Assembly: GCA_000827495.1 (NCBI GenBank)
Contig: KN817578.1
Coordinates: 107,829-171,828, forward strand
From: Hypholoma sublateritium FD-334 SS-4
Taxonomy: Eukaryota > Basidiomycota > Agaricomycetes > Agaricales > Strophariaceae
Reading direction: 5' to 3'
DNA length: 64,000 bases
The notes below the pieces were generated by a model. The model saw only the letters and a program-made list of their open reading frames with translations, was not told the DNA's origin and did not search any database. Every line of letters starts with the position of its first letter. Position 1 is the stretch's first letter. The translations under genes were made by a program, and so were the position numbers. Positions 43,900-56,394 of this stretch are shown piece by piece.

Positions 43900-45680
43900 A
43901 TGAAGCCAGCGAGGTTAGAAGGTTCGGAAGACATTAATTATCCATGTCCTATAGGCGATCTGGAGGACAAGGTGGTGAGTCAAATCAGTATTCGGGTTCC
44001 TGTCAGTAAATCTCCTCAATATACGGATACCAAAGTTCTACTAATGCAAGCGTAAACGCTAGTGCAAGTAGGGGCCGAGAATATGACAATCGATATGAAG
44101 ACCTAGAAATCGCACATGAAAGACCGAAACCTAAATTACTATCCTTGATCAGAGCAGTGGTTCCCGATCCCATGCCAGAGGAAAAGGTCGAAGTAATAGC
44201 AGATCTCATTCTAGCAGCTCGGTCGCTGGACGAAATTGAAGGCATTATCGTTACGCTGCGCTCGGAACTTCCTCTGCTTACCATCTTGACTAGGGTGAGC
44301 GATATCACCAACATCACTCACCGGCAAGCATCCGAAAACGGCAACGATGGTGTAGCGCCGAGAGGTTACAAAGGAGACGTCGAATCTGCTGCCAGACATC
44401 GAGGCCGGTCTTTCTTACAACGATGCCACAGTTGAAATTAATCTCCTTTTCAGTAGGTCGCATCATCCACTATCGTGATGATGCAGATGTATTTCAAGTT
44501 CTACACCGACGCCAGAGTGCGTCATACAGTGTTGCGAGTTATTCGGCGAGCAACCCCAGAAGTCGTGCAGCCAGTGTCATCAGTGATGCAGATATTGACG
44601 ACAGTGAGGCAGCCAGCGGCGTCAGTCACGCAGCCAGCAAAATCAGCAAGGCATCCAAGACACCTAGAAGAAATAGCCTGGCACCCAGTGACATCAGTTA
44701 TGCACCCAGCAACATCAGTCATGGTGTGGCCAAGAACGTCCGCCGTAGCCCCAGCCCTGCCGAGGAAATTCGTCACAGCCCGCCTCTTCGAGCAAGGTAT
44801 GTGAGTGTTGACGGTTCTATATCGTGCTGATCTCACTTTTCGTAGCCGTGAACGCCATGCAGTCCCACAGAGTAGCCACCAAAGTAGACCAGCAACGCCC
44901 CCCGATCTCAATACAGCAGGGTTCGAATCTAACAATATTGCAGATGTTTCGATTCACGACTGATTTTGTACAATAGGTTTAACGATGATGATTCATCTCC
45001 CAAAGTAGAGGAACCCCGTGAGCTTTCAGCGTCTACTCCAACCAATCATACAAGGCAAGTTTGAGCGCTGAGCTGCATGAGCGTCTAAAAACTGACATTG
45101 ATCAATAACATAGGTCAGATGATGGCTCCAGTCCTCATGCTGACGCGGTACCGATTACTGACCTGGATAAATCAGATCAAGGTAGGTACATCATTTTGGG
45201 CTCCCGTACCGCAACCATCTTACACAGGATACAGTTCCCCTGCTCAACGTTATTTGGGACCAAGGCAGCGTCACGAACTTTTCATTCAGTGGAAGTATGT
45301 TTTGGACAATGTCGAATTCGGGTTCACCGTTGCGCTTTGAAGACCTATTCTTGGATTCTCGAGCAGTCCCCGGGCACATACACATTCATAACAACAACGC
45401 AAGTGCGAATACACCAGAGGTCTATCTCTTAGAGGAACAAACCGATTTCAATGACCGCAACACATGGACATGGCGCGACATAACTGCGGTCTATACACCC
45501 GAATTGATCGTCAAACCACCCTTTGTTTTACACCCGTTGCACCCGGATAATGCCCTCAAACTGGACGAGAATTATGTGCCGAGGTATGTTTTGTTGGCAG
45601 GTCTCAAACAAAAATGGCGGCTGTCGCGTCGGTCTCCTCCACCCGCTCCGAAAAGAACATCGGCAAGAAAACGTCCGTGA
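43900..45680 (+). CDS. Hypothetical protein J1 ('PGHIHIH' family), exon model partly unresolved
   Basis: An N-terminal segment with 'PEEKVEVIADLILAARSLDE' (44160-44220) is followed by a Ser/Ala-rich repeat region (44500-44800) built of units like 'ASxISxAxS', then acidic linkers. The C-terminal domain (45230-45680) reads 'VTNFSFSGSMFWTMSNSGS', 'SRAVPGHIHIHNN', 'WTWRDITAVYTPELI', 'LHPLHPDNALKLDENYVPRY' and a basic tail. The same order ('FWTxSxxG', 'PGxIHxH', 'W....T...A', 'LHP.N....LD....VP.Y') recurs in J2 at 48160-48575. One splice junction near 45185-45235 does not keep the same frame on both sides in my reading. I do not recognise the family. Confidence 0.55.
44500..44800 (+). repeat. Degenerate Ser/Ala coding repeat in J1
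   Basis: Short imperfect units of about 21-24 nt (GTCATCAGTGATGCAG..., GCAGCCAGCAAAATCAG..., GCACCCAGCAACATCAG...) encode repeated A-x-x-[IV]-S-x-A motifs. Confidence 0.6.
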
Positions 45681-45740
45681 ATTGTGACTTGGGCGGAGGG
45701 TTCGTTCACGTACAGAACAGACAATAGAATTGATCTTGAT

Positions 45741-46455
45741 ATGGCCAGTATTGTGATGGCCCGAAAACGTTCAAATGGGGGACGAGTGCAATGTTATCAT
45801 GATTGCTCATTTAGCTTATACCGATCGTGCAGAAATCAGCATTCTAAAACAGGATGCTCATGTGCAGTTAGGATCCGGATACTCTCATCATAATCATGAG
45901 AAGTTCTGTCTGATTATGAAGTGCATGCGCATGCGCATGCATACATCGACTTTGTGCCCGTGTTCCGCATTCGCGCCGGCCGGCCTTTGTCAATCCCCGC
46001 AGTATATATATTACACGCTGACCCAAACGAAGGTGAGTTATTTTCCTGACATGGATATCGTTAAACTTGAAGGCCGCGACGATCCGCTTTACGCAGGTGG
46101 CACCGCAGAGATGGTAGGCGTACATATTGCATCATTTTTGGGGCACTTCTAACGTATGTACATCATAGCTTTCGCAATTGAACCTGCAGTCGGAAGGTGC
46201 CCAAGCACTCATATGGAATGTCCCTCGAAGGCTGGGATACAACGACTTACGCCGGCATCCACTTGATGTCAGGCGTTATTCAGAGCAACTGTAAGTTCAA
46301 CGCAAGCACCCGGTGTCTTGTAAACTGATGAGCTTTCTAGGGAAGAAGAGATGATAGAACGTAATGCAACCGCGCCCCGATTATTCAGCCCGCCCCTTCC
46401 GCCCGAGTTGCGTATTCGCTCTTTGTTCGTGAACAACACTCTGACAACACGCTAG
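45741..46455 (+). CDS. Hypothetical protein K ('RIRAGRPLSIPAVYIL')
   Basis: The ATG at 45741 opens a small first exon. Exons at about 45905-46039 ('FVPVFRIRAGRPLSIPAVYI' followed by LHADPNE), 46072-46112 ('DDPLYAGGTAEM'), 46171-46290 ('GAQALIWNVPRRLGYNDLRR') and 46343-46455 join through short introns with good GT-AG sites. From memory, similar runs ([VI]RIR.GR...IP.VY.L.A.P; PL..GG.AE; LIWRVP) occur in Agaricomycete hypothetical proteins. No domain or function is known to me. It could also be the 3' part of J1's transcript, since it starts 60 bp after J1's stop codon on the same strand. Confidence 0.5.
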
Positions 46456-46845
46456 GAGGGCTTATCCTAGTATATCCGCACGCCGGACGCCGGGGCCTCA
46501 TCGAAGACTGGTACTCCCGCTTACCACTCCGACGGCCAATTCCTCGGCCCACGCAGCTGTATCCGGCACGCGCTCACCCAAATACCTGTCCGAACATGAT
46601 TCGGATAAGCCAATCGTCCAGGTGAGTTCCCGATGTCGTGTACGCAAGCCCCTTCGCTCAGTCAGCTGAATAGAAAAAGGACCGTCGCCCTTCCCGCCGG
46701 GTATCAGATCAGCCGAGAACACCTCACGAAATGGCAAGTGTAATCTTTGTTTACGAAACGCAGATAATCGAATTTGCGCAAGTAGCCGCCTACGCCTCCT
46801 AGCACGGGGAGGCATCAACACCAACAACGTGAGGCTAATGAAGAC
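46456..46845. other. Gap between K and J2
   Basis: Moderately GC-rich, with a 109-codon minus-strand frame (46827-46498) lacking any recognisable motif. No repeat seen. Confidence 0.35.
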
Positions 46846-48575
46846 TTGGCTGCAAGTCCCGAACAGATGTCGCTGCGCTCTTCGAGAAAACAGGCAAGAG
46901 AAGGTAGTGCGGCAGTGGCAAGTCTATGTTTTTGCGCATTGTTTGCTGTTCTCAAACTTCGTCAGACCGCTCCATCTTCCAACACAGTTAGGCGCGCATC
47001 GCAACCAGCAGTGGTGAACACCCCGAACTCGGAATCCGATGAGTACAGCACAGACACCCCTCAGCAAGCGATCACTCCCACCCGAAGTAAATCAGCGCTG
47101 CATTCTTCCGCGGTAAGTAAGCCTATAACTTCCGTCCCACTTGTCTCTCAAATCATACTATGCAGACAGCGTCAAATGCCACCAACAGCAAGCGCATAGC
47201 TCCAGTAGCGCAGGAATCTGTTGGGCTGGAGTCTCGGGGGCGCCTTACACATACAGCACCAGGACCCGCCACACATCCCCGACATAAACAAGTGTTCAGA
47301 ATACGCGATACAGTTCCAAGCCGTTCAAGGTCCGGATCCTTCGTGAGTCCACAACTTTCTCTGTGCCCTATGTCGCTCCAACTTACAATAGATCGCATCT
47401 GCTTCCAAGGGCAAGCGCATGGAGCAAGCAGTTCAAGAACCACCGGAATCTGAGTCTGAAGTAGAAGTCACGTCTCCGCGCCAAAGCGTGCCCTCCAAAA
47501 CGGTGCGAAGTCCTTCCGCAGTGAGTCGCTATCTTGGGGACAACCTATTTTTTTAACTATTGGATAGACGGCCATCGCCTCTGCCAAAGGCAAGCGTGCG
47601 ATGCAGACGACGGAGGGGCCGTTGGAATCAGACTCTGAAGGATCCAAAACAGAATCGCCTCAGCAACCGGCCACGCCGACCGGAAGAGCACCAACGGTTT
47701 GCCCGTCAAGTTTGCAGCTCATGCACCCTATTGACGTTTCCTCGCCAGTTGCAGACTCCCGCCAGCAAACATACGCATCGCGCATTATCGACAACGCAGT
47801 CGCAGGAGGAAGGCCGAGTGCCAGCCAGTATAGCTAGCGCTTCACACCCCTCAAGGGCATCTCTACCTCATGAGATATTCCCCACACATGAAATGGACGT
47901 TGGCGATGATGAAGCGGCCTCCTATTTTAGCTCTGTGAGTATCAGATGGACTATGCGAATAAAATCGCGAGCTTACCAACATATACAGGTCAGCACAAGA
48001 CATCAAAAGCCAGACCGGGTGCCCAAGTTGAGAAGTTTACAGGATTTGCTCAACGCCCATGGGCCTGTTCTTGGTCGTGGAGGTGATATTTTATTTCCAC
48101 GCGAAAAAAATAATCTTACTGACTATTCACTGTAGTTCGAAGATTAGCAGATGCTTCTATCAAAGTTGCTGGGAAAAAGGAGGTACCCGTTGCACAATTC
48201 GCCCACTCGCAGATCCATTTCCCGGACACCATCTGGACTGTTTCCGATTGGGGAGGTGCAGTTGCTGATTTCGATATAGTTGACGCAGCTCCCGGAAACA
48301 TTCATTTTCACCAGAATCGTCTAACAGACTCGGTAGACATTTGGATGAGAACAGCGGAACCGAAGGGTTGGAAACAGTGCACGAATTCATGGCTTGTATA
48401 TACGGCAGGAGCGATCGCCGATTTACATCCTTTGAACAGTAGGTACATTTTAGACGCGAGTGGAGACACTTTCGTACCCTATTATGTGACGGCGAATACC
48501 TACAAGGGTAGAAAAAGGAAAGACGGGGGGTTGGTCACGTTCAACGCCACTTCGCCTTACAACGTTGACCTGTAG
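46846..48575 (+). CDS. Hypothetical protein J2, paralogue of J1, with duplicated exons
   Basis: The N-terminus begins 'MAASPEQMSLRSSRKQARE' (or at the second ATG, 46867). A chain of phase-0 exons follows, rich in Ser, Pro, Glu and Lys, with the module 'S[KA]GKRxxQxxExPxESDSE' repeated. Then a linker exon ends 'HEMDVGDDEAASYFSS' (about 47885-47935). The C-terminal domain (48135-48575) reads 'VAQFAHSQIHFPDTIWTVSD', 'DAAPGNIHFHQNR', 'WLVYTAGAIADLHPLNSRY', 'DTFVPYYVTA' and a basic end, matching J1 block for block. The low-complexity N-terminus with a globular C-terminal domain is shared. Function unknown. The first intron near 46905 is uncertain. Confidence 0.6.
46984..47696 (+). repeat. Tandemly duplicated exon modules in J2
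   Basis: Exons at 47392-47520 and 47568-47696 are both exactly 129 bp, start and end in phase 0, and encode aligned sequences ('ASASKGKRMEQAVQEPPESE' and 'AIASAKGKRAMQTTEGPLES'). The exon at 47166-47342 (177 bp) starts with the same module (TASNATNSKR...Q). The tail of the exon ending at 47112 matches the SP[QR]Q...T half. Each is followed by a similar GTGAGT or GTAAGT donor. Confidence 0.7.
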
Positions 48576-48960
48576 ATATTTTGACATGCTTGTATATTTG
48601 TTCAATGACGCTCCATTCCGAATGCATTCTTCAGTTGGTCATCCCGGGATTGATCGTCTTTAATCCATTTGGACGCAGCACCCATACAAAGACAATGTAT
48701 GTAATTGGACGATGTGAAAGTGTCGCTGGATAATCGAGATCATCTGCCTCAAGGCAGAGGACTCATGCAGTCAGATAGCAAGCGAGCGCGGGACTCGGCG
48801 CGTACAGCCGTGTGCATTGGCGTCACACTTGAGCTCGACAAGGCAAATTAGATGTTATCCAGAGGTTGAACCAGTTTGTGCGTTCGCTATTTCGGAATTT
48901 TTACACGAGAATAATATATAAAAACACGATGAGTAAAGGAGGCCTTTGATACGCATAACG

Positions 48961-51010
48961 ATGTTTCCATGCAAGTATGTGGTGCCCACCCCATCCCAAC
49001 TTGCTAAATCGATCTCCATCTCTCCGAATGGTCGTTATATTGCGGTCGCATACGCCGATAGTACAGTTCAAGTCGGCCGATTTTTTTGCTTGCGTGATTT
49101 ACGTTTTAACACTTTGATTTTGAAGATTTTCCGCCGTAATTTTGGTCAGTGGGAACCATATGCGAAGTTCAGCGACCGCACGAACATCAACCCTTCATCG
49201 GGGGTCTGCGCTATGATTTGGCACCCTGTCCAGACCCGCCAGCTTGTCATAGGGACTGTAGATGGAGTGCTCCAGGGAGCGTTCTTCGAAAAAGGAGTGA
49301 GTCCATCCGTATAGCTGTTCTAAATCAGTGTTAACACAGCGCGCTACAGAACACAGTAGTGACGAACTGTGTTAACCTTATTCCCTACGTGCAGGCAACG
49401 CAGGGAGATCGCATGCGCACCCGTCTTCGTTACTTGTGTCTGAACGATAACGGCACCGAGATCTCCGGCATCATCGATCGAGTGTCGTTCTTCACTGCGA
49501 GCGAACCGTGGGGTTAGTGACGTTCAAATGCTTCAAAAGGAACTCCTGACCTGTAAAAACCACGCTGCAGAGCCCTTCGGACGCTTGCACGTATTCGGAA
49601 AGGATGTTATCCCTACTCACTTGCTCCAAGACACATGGATCCACCCCGTGGGGATCTGGTACGGGCTTCAAGGGATACGAATGGCCGCATATCGCCTAGG
49701 AATATTGTAAGATTAATTCACATCTCCAGAAGTTAGCTTACCTTCGCCTCCAGTGCCGTTAGCGCGCAGTTTCCATATAAACTTGAATGGGATATCGTGA
49801 TTGACCAATCGCGAGCAATGTGAGCTTCTTGTTGCAAAAGATGAAATTAACTCATGCAAAAAATGTTGAAGATCATCAGGTGCCATGGCGCCCGATAGAA
49901 AGACATTCGTTGCTGTGACGGAGAGCGGGGACGCGGAAATATATAACCTCGCGACACATGAGTTTGTGGCCAAAGTTGCGCATTCCACAGGGTCTTTTCG
50001 ATCGATCGAGCAAGTGATATTTTATGACAGGCAGTCGATCGTGTTGGTGCACAAGCGCCGCCCGGATGCTCGAGGTCTCGAGCGGCATGCGCAAGTCAAT
50101 ATAATAGCCAAACTTGTAGCGGATGGCGTTAGCAACTCATTCCAGTTAAGAGTCGTTGGACGTCGTCATTCCGACATCCCCACCCATAGCCCTGGTATGT
50201 TAATGATGACGTGACTGCGAATTAGTGCGTTAACACGTCACTCTAGAGCCTATATTTGTGCGTAGTTCACAAGCGACTTCATACAGATCTGACACCTCCG
50301 TTCCAGTGTGGGGGCATCATTCGCGGGAAGGGGCATTTGGCTTTCCTTACTGACTTGATGGGCAACATCGCGGTAGTTTCGCTCGAAGTACATGCAGTTA
50401 TCAACTTTTCTGTCAACATCACTGACGTTACTGGCAGGATATCTGGGTATCAAGGGGGATGGCTTTCATCGTGTCTTCCCTAGCCGATGAAGAGACACAA
50501 AGCGCCATCGAGAACAGCGATGCAGAAGACAGAGAATCTGACGGTAGCAACATTAGTCCTATGGAAGAGGACAATAACGAAGATCCAGGCGCATCCAACA
50601 TTGCCCACGACGAACGCCACGCCAACGAAAGCGGGATCGACATCCTTCAAACCGACGAAGAGGATGATAGGGATAGCGACAACGGTTCCGAAGCTCTTGA
50701 TTTGGCTGTCGACATCCGCCACGCGGACGAACAAAGTCTGCTTCACGTCAGGCCACGAGATATCCGCGGTCCAACATTTGCCCTGCCGTCCCCAGGCGAG
50801 GTGGTTGTTGTTGAGCAGAATGGTGCATGTACAGCGGCAGCGGACTACCAGCCCCCAGGCGCTGTTCAGGAATCGCACTACCAACCGCCAGGCGTTACGC
50901 AGACGGGCGGAAATTCGGTCTCTGACTTAACACCCTCCTTTCCTACGTTTATCGTGTGCTACTGCGCAGTGCTAGCAGCTTTGATTCTTTCTTCTGCCGA
51001 TGGTGTATAA
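48961..51010 (+). CDS. Tail-anchored divergent beta-propeller protein, member 3
   Basis: Start at 48961. 'SISISPNGRYIAVAYADSTV' is followed after an intron by 'SGVCAMIWHPVQTRQLVIGT' and 'VDGVLQGAFF'. Later exons give 'NDNGTEISGIIDRVSFF', 'TWIHPVGIWYGLQGIRMAAY', and 'APDRKTFVAVTESGDAEIYN' followed by 'LATHEFVAKV' (49885-49975), the blade that aligns best with members 2, 4 and 5. A short 'GGIIRGKGHLAFL' block comes next. The C-terminal exon (from about 50460) is a long acidic linker (D/E/N-rich, about 130 residues) ending in the helix 'FIVCYCAVLAALILSSADGV'. Nothing follows the helix, so this is a textbook tail-anchor layout. Function unknown. Confidence 0.75.
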
Positions 51011-53727
51011 TTTGTGTGGCGTTTCCACCCTCGTACGCGTACAACTGTCTACCAATGTGTGTTATGAAAACTTGTTGACTGCGTTGTCATGAATGGGAGA
51101 TCACTTGCTCGAGAAAGCGGTATATAAATTACTCTGAAAAGCATATGGATCAGCAAAAGAAGATGATAAGCATGAGTTATAGTTGGCTTACAGTGTAAAC
51201 TCGTACAATACGCCGAATTCAATACTTACGAGGGGGTATTGGCGCCGGCGAAGGTTTGATCTTAATTATAATTATGCTTTAGGCGCGGGCAGGCTTCGCT
51301 GGATCGGACATAACTTACATTTCGGCCGGATACGATGCTTATACAGATGACTTGGGGGAGCTCCTTGATGTATACACGGATCCCTTTATAATTATTGAAT
51401 AGCGTGCGTCCAGACTCCAGACAGTCCAGACTGTTTAACATTGCGCATCATAATGATGTCTGGACCCCGCGGTAAGTATGAGGAGTAGAGCCGAGATCCA
51501 ATGATACTGGCAATGCTTGGCCTATTCCCGGTTTGATCCCAAGGGAACCAGTCGCGCAAGCCATGATCATGAGTGAGTACTTGAGTGCTGAGCGCTGAGC
51601 GGCGGATGGAAGTTGGATGGAAGTCGTAACAAATTGCTTATTGTGACAGAAGTCACAAGTCACTCCGCACGTGAGCTCGTTGAACTGCGTTGATTATAGG
51701 TCTCAACATCCTTCAACAACACGGCGACCACCACCAGCTCAATTTCTCCATTTCTTATCCTGCTGCCTCTATTTCTAAATTCACCTCCGATACGCGCCAT
51801 ATTCAGTGCTCATCAAGCCCACCTCACCAAGCGCCAACGGAGAATAACCCGCGACGTACCCGTTGAAATTCTTTCTCCCAGGTGCGCACTGCATTACCCA
51901 AGGCGTTACCCACTTTAGTAGAAGGATGGCCCGTCTGCTACCGGGCTTCTTGCTGCCTCTGCACGTCGTCAGGCGTGTGAGACGGTAAGCAGCCCGGTAT
52001 CAGGCGGCTCAGCCCGCCTATCCCCTTCTACACGGCTACCTTGTATCTTCTCCGTCTGACGCGTTTCCTTTGTTTAGCGCTCAGCTCTGAGTATGCCTCT
52101 TCAGATCGAATGGTGCGTACCAAAAACGTGTTGCACATGCGTCAAAGCCGTGCCTAACGCGCCTACTGGACCAGATCTGGACGCAGGCGGGCATCTCCTT
52201 TTGCGCTCTTGCTCCGCGCGAGAAGAAGGCTTCCCTGGGATGCGAAGCAGGCGCTAAATGTGTGAGTGGCTTTTTCCCATCACGCGAGGCCTCCCAGGAC
52301 TCACGGAGCCCCATCCCATGGCTATCTGCGCCTCCACAACTACGCCGGCTATCCAGCATCCATACCCCCAGAATCTGGTCGAAACGCAGCTTGTAAGTCT
52401 AAGCCAGTGCTCCCTCGGAACTGCTAGGGCGCTTTGAATCAGGCCGGGGCGAGGTATGGCAGAAAGGCACTCGTGATCGATCTTACTGGTGGCTTACATA
52501 TCATACGTGCTATCTTGCTCGCCCACGCTCTCCCAGCCTCTCTCTGCAACCCCTCGTAACCGCATGTGCCCATCCTCGTACGCCCTGAGGACCCACTACG
52601 CTGAAACCGGATCACCGTACGGTCACTCCTCGAGTTGTGGTTTTGTCGAGCCTCCGGCTGCCTCTCAGGGCCCCACCGATACTCTCGAGATTCCAGCGCA
52701 GTTATTTCCACCAAAGTCAAGAAGTATATGCGGCGGCTCTTCGTGCTGCAATCGCCGTCTCTCCGCTAGTCCACCTAGTATGATATAAATAGAAGGAACC
52801 TATTGCACGATACTTTTTTTTCATTTTTTTTTTGTTGTGCATGATTTTTGAGCTCAGTACATGATGAAGCTGTTTTGTGCCGTCCGTGAGGGTAATTATA
52901 ATGAGTTGTGATAAATTTGTGGGACGCGGGCCGCAAAGTGCCCTGCGAGAGACTCAATTCAGAAGAGTCGGCTAATTATAACTAGTCGTATTTTTGGCTT
53001 CTGATCATGAGTGATGGGACATTTTGTAAATTTCAGACCCAAACCTACGTCTGAATACTATGAACACAAGTATGTGGGAGCCTATTCGCCCAGAGAATTT
53101 AGTTCCTATCTGTATTGATCCTAATTGATGTTTTTGACCTGTGAATTAGAGAAGGGTGATCGTAAGGGAGCACTTGATGCCAGTAATACTGACCGAGTAG
53201 GCGACGACTCGGACAGCTCAGCGCTCCGCCGTGCGTGCATGTGTATGCAACGTGGACGACGGCGCGAGCGTATTGCAGGGGGGCGGAGTGCACAGCATTA
53301 TTCGCCGAGGACGCGCCGCCCTCGCGTTGGCGGCCGTGTGCCCATACACGAATTTAAATGCGGACGGGGCCTGGGGGAGGACGCGGGATGCCATATATAT
53401 AGGGCCCGCCTGACGCGAGCGATAAGACGCGTGCGCGGCTCGTGCAGCGCGTCGTTGCCAGTCAATATTCAATATTCAATTGCAGTAAGGCAAATTCTCC
53501 CGCGCTCGCTGCGCGCCAATGGGCCATAGCGTGTAGTAGCGGCTCACAGTGAGTCCTAGTACGTATACAGAGCTCCTTTTATTTTTATTTCGACTCTCTA
53601 CTTACATGCATGCCATGCTCTAGATGCTCTAAGTTTGTACATTTTGTTAAGGGATACTAAGGTCGTTAATGTCATGCAAATAGAAAATGGTGTTTTAAAG
53701 AATGTCTAGCTAAACCCAAGCTAAACC
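51011..53727. other. 2.7-kb gene-poor stretch
   Basis: 51011-51700 is AT-rich and empty. From 51720 to 52790 the composition is more even, with an open plus frame (about 52180-52390, 'REASQDSRSPIPWLSAPPQL') and another at 52489-52788 that may be exons of an unrecognised or decayed gene; I could not build a model. 52800-53110 is AT-rich with poly-T runs. 53120-53530 is a short GC-rich island with frames open on both strands and a 'CAATATTCAATATTCAATT' tandem at 53462-53480. Nothing else was recognised. Confidence 0.4.
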
Positions 53728-55838
53728 TCATACTATCTGCAATCCCACGCTTACCACAACGGCCGTGACGAAAAGGCCGCAGGCAGCAAGCGCTACCGGG
53801 TGATTGCGATAATCGTCGAGCGCGGCGCGAGTGAGCGCATCTTCATGGTTAGGCTGTTCTCGGAGAAGGGCAGCATTCATGACCTCTCCATGCTCGTCTC
53901 CATTTAGTCGCTGAGTTCCAAGGCCAGGTTGTGCGATCGGAGGAACATCCACATCATGATCTTGGTCCGTCTCCGCACGCACTTCCCCGTCAGACTCGGA
54001 CTCAATGGGATCCGCTTCGACCTCGCTAATGTGCTCCTCGTCAAAAACTTCCCCTGCAGCGATGAGAGCGTTCTCGAACTCCAGCATCCTCCATGGCTTC
54101 TCTACGTACGCCTCTAGAATTCTATATGCTTCCGCAGTCCTGGGCGAGTCATTTTCGGATGGATCAGGGGCCGGGATGTCTGCGTTGTATGGGCGGTGAC
54201 CGTCGCTAATGAAGACGGCCCCGGGAACCATTTCTTCCCTTGGAAAATCCTACGCATAAAATAAGTACCAGTACCACCGTCAACATCGAAATGACATGCC
54301 TCGGGTGAGACCATAACAATTGATCTGAAAATATTTCTCTGAAATATCAATCGACCCTTCCCGGCTATGACACCAGCTCCCTGAAAACAAGACGAACGAT
54401 GCGATGTTGAATTTGACGGCGCACTAGTAATAAATCAAGTGTAGACGTACCATCGCAATAGCTAGTAGATGTACAGTGTGGTCAATAACCTGATACGAGT
54501 GATACATGTACACGGTCACATACTCGGCGGGTCATTGAGGCCTAGGTCTGGTCGAGTACAAGAGACCGCGAGGCGCCTGTACTGAATACATTCTTTTGCT
54601 TGGAAATGAGGGACGACATCTATACACGGCTCATTTGGAGGCCGCCCAACATTGGGCCCTTTCTTGTGGACTAGAGCGAGTGAGTCTCGGTCGTAGAACA
54701 CAGCATTCAAGATATCTCGGAATGGCCCTTCGGAATGGCCAATCTTGACGACGAATTGTTGTGTTTCAAGATTATACACTTCGACTGAGCCGGTCTCCGT
54801 CACCCCTATATACAATTTTTTGTCAGGGGACAACGTCCCGGCAGTTCTTTCAGACATATTAAAATCAGTGCTAGATTTCTATGCTTAACCACGAAGCAGA
54901 TGCAGCTTACAACATCCTCGAAGGAATAATATCGATAGACCATCGAATATTATTGGGATAAATAGTTTCTATGGCACTGGCAGACAAAGCTTGCATTCAA
55001 GCAAAGAAGGCGAGCTACTAATTTACTCACAAAATACCGAGTGGAAAGGAGACAAGTAAGATGCCCTGTTCAAGGTAACACAATCCCAATGGGGAATGCC
55101 CGGTGAATTCCACGAGCCGACGGGGGATGCTCTTATGGTAAAGAGACGCTCTATGGAAATGCTCGCCTGCGATTCGACGTCACAAGAAGACCGAAAAGCA
55201 GAAGCAACATCACTCACCCGAGAAGGGGTCTCCGAATGAAAACAACTTCCCATCTATGACCCCTGATATCTCAGTCGCGTTGTCTTCTATACAAAGAGCG
55301 GTGAGTTGCACTGCTCTCCTCCTGAACATGACCCTCCTGATATTAATCCTCTTGCGGGTTTCCGCCTCCTGAGAGTATAATTATGATTAGAGGTGTAATT
55401 TATTAGTTAAAGAATTTAAATAATAAAACTTGCTCTAGTAGGCTCAAATGTTACAACGTGGATAATTCCGGTAGAGAATGCGACTAGTAGTTGCCTGGGT
55501 AAAAACGGATGCCAGAGCACGCAAATGATCTTGATGTAGCGCTCAGGTGCTTCGAATGTGCATTGGGAGCAAACGAGCGAGTGGATCTCTGACAATTCAT
55601 AAATCTATATGTTAAATGCATAATTATAAGTATTACTGCGTATCGTCTGGCCGCGCACCACCGTCGAAATTGTACTCACTATGAGTTTGGTTGATCCTTC
55701 CACAACAGCAACATACTCTCCATCCGAAGAGATGGATATTATGCTAGGATCATCGTCATGATCATAAGAATCGGCGAGAGCGCGATAGCACTGCATATTT
55801 ACGAAAGATATGATCTGAGTGAAGGCCTCCACGAACAT
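53728..55838 (-). CDS. Tail-anchored divergent beta-propeller protein, member 4
   Basis: Start at 55838. Exon 1 reads 'PSIISISSDGEYVAVVEGST'. The next gives 'IICVLWHPFLPRQLLVAFST' and 'GIIHVVTFE'. Then come 'DNATEISGVIDGKLFSFGDP' (about 55250-55300), 'SIPRRLVEFTGHSPLGLCYL', 'NNIRWSIDIIPSRM', and 'GTLSPDKKLYIGVTETGSVE' followed by 'VYNLETQQFVV' (54857-54750). 'GAGVIAGKGRLIFQ' follows. The last exon (54231-53728) is an acidic linker of about 140 residues and a C-terminal helix 'VALAACGLFVTAVVVSVGLQ'. The exon order and lengths follow members 2 and 3 closely, which supports the model. No stop or frame break was found. Function unknown. Confidence 0.78.
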
Positions 55839-56394
55839 GTACAGTGCATGTATATATATTCATCGTGTAGATTTAAAGGAGCCGAAAAACGGTGAGTTTC
55901 GATTTGAACTGGTTCGAAATATTTCGGACGATCGAGATCGTTGTGTCCAATAGACCCCCAATTATTATCGACGGCTGCCTACCCTAAAACGCAGCCTCCA
56001 TCACATGTACTGACGCCGCCAATTTTCACAGCCGATACTGTGGGGCAAAGGGGAGGCTCTAGGCCATGATCAGTCAGTGTACCGGCCTCGTTTCCTGCCG
56101 CAATAGTGACACTGACATTCCTATGTGTCGCTATCTGCCTGTATGAAAGAGCACGCATGCTGCATTATTGATTTGGAAGCAAGGGTTCCGGAACATAAGC
56201 TGTACATAGGCGCATGAGCGACGTAATATCATGGTACTGGCTACCAGGAGCGGCAGGCGCTTTCGTGTCTCGGTCAGGGCTACTCAGGAATCTATTCACA
56301 TTAAGTTCAGAAAAATGTACGAGCTAATGAAATTAATTCGTACAATTATTTGAGATGGGAGCATTTGGCCAAGAGCTCGAGCCGCAGTACAACC
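55839..56394. other. Gap with possible 3' exons of the B2 gene
   Basis: A minus-strand stretch around 56135-55990 reads 'THRNVSVTIAAGNEAGTLTD' and continues to a stop. Another, near 56400-56345, reads 'SYIEGCTAARALGQMLPSQI' after a CAACAG acceptor. They may belong to B2 or to an unrelated remnant. I found no domain that can be defended. Confidence 0.35.

Noticed and set aside
45741..46455. Gene K as another beta-propeller member
   Set aside because: It lacks the SPDG and WHP blade motifs and any C-terminal membrane helix.
53728..54231. 167-codon ORF as a stand-alone acidic membrane protein
   Set aside because: It is the last exon of the upstream beta-propeller gene, as shown by the same exon order in its paralogues.
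55990..56135. Subtilase-like fragment ('VTIAAGNEAGT')
   Set aside because: Only one short run resembles a serine protease core. No catalytic Asp, His or Ser blocks surround it, and the frame ends soon after.
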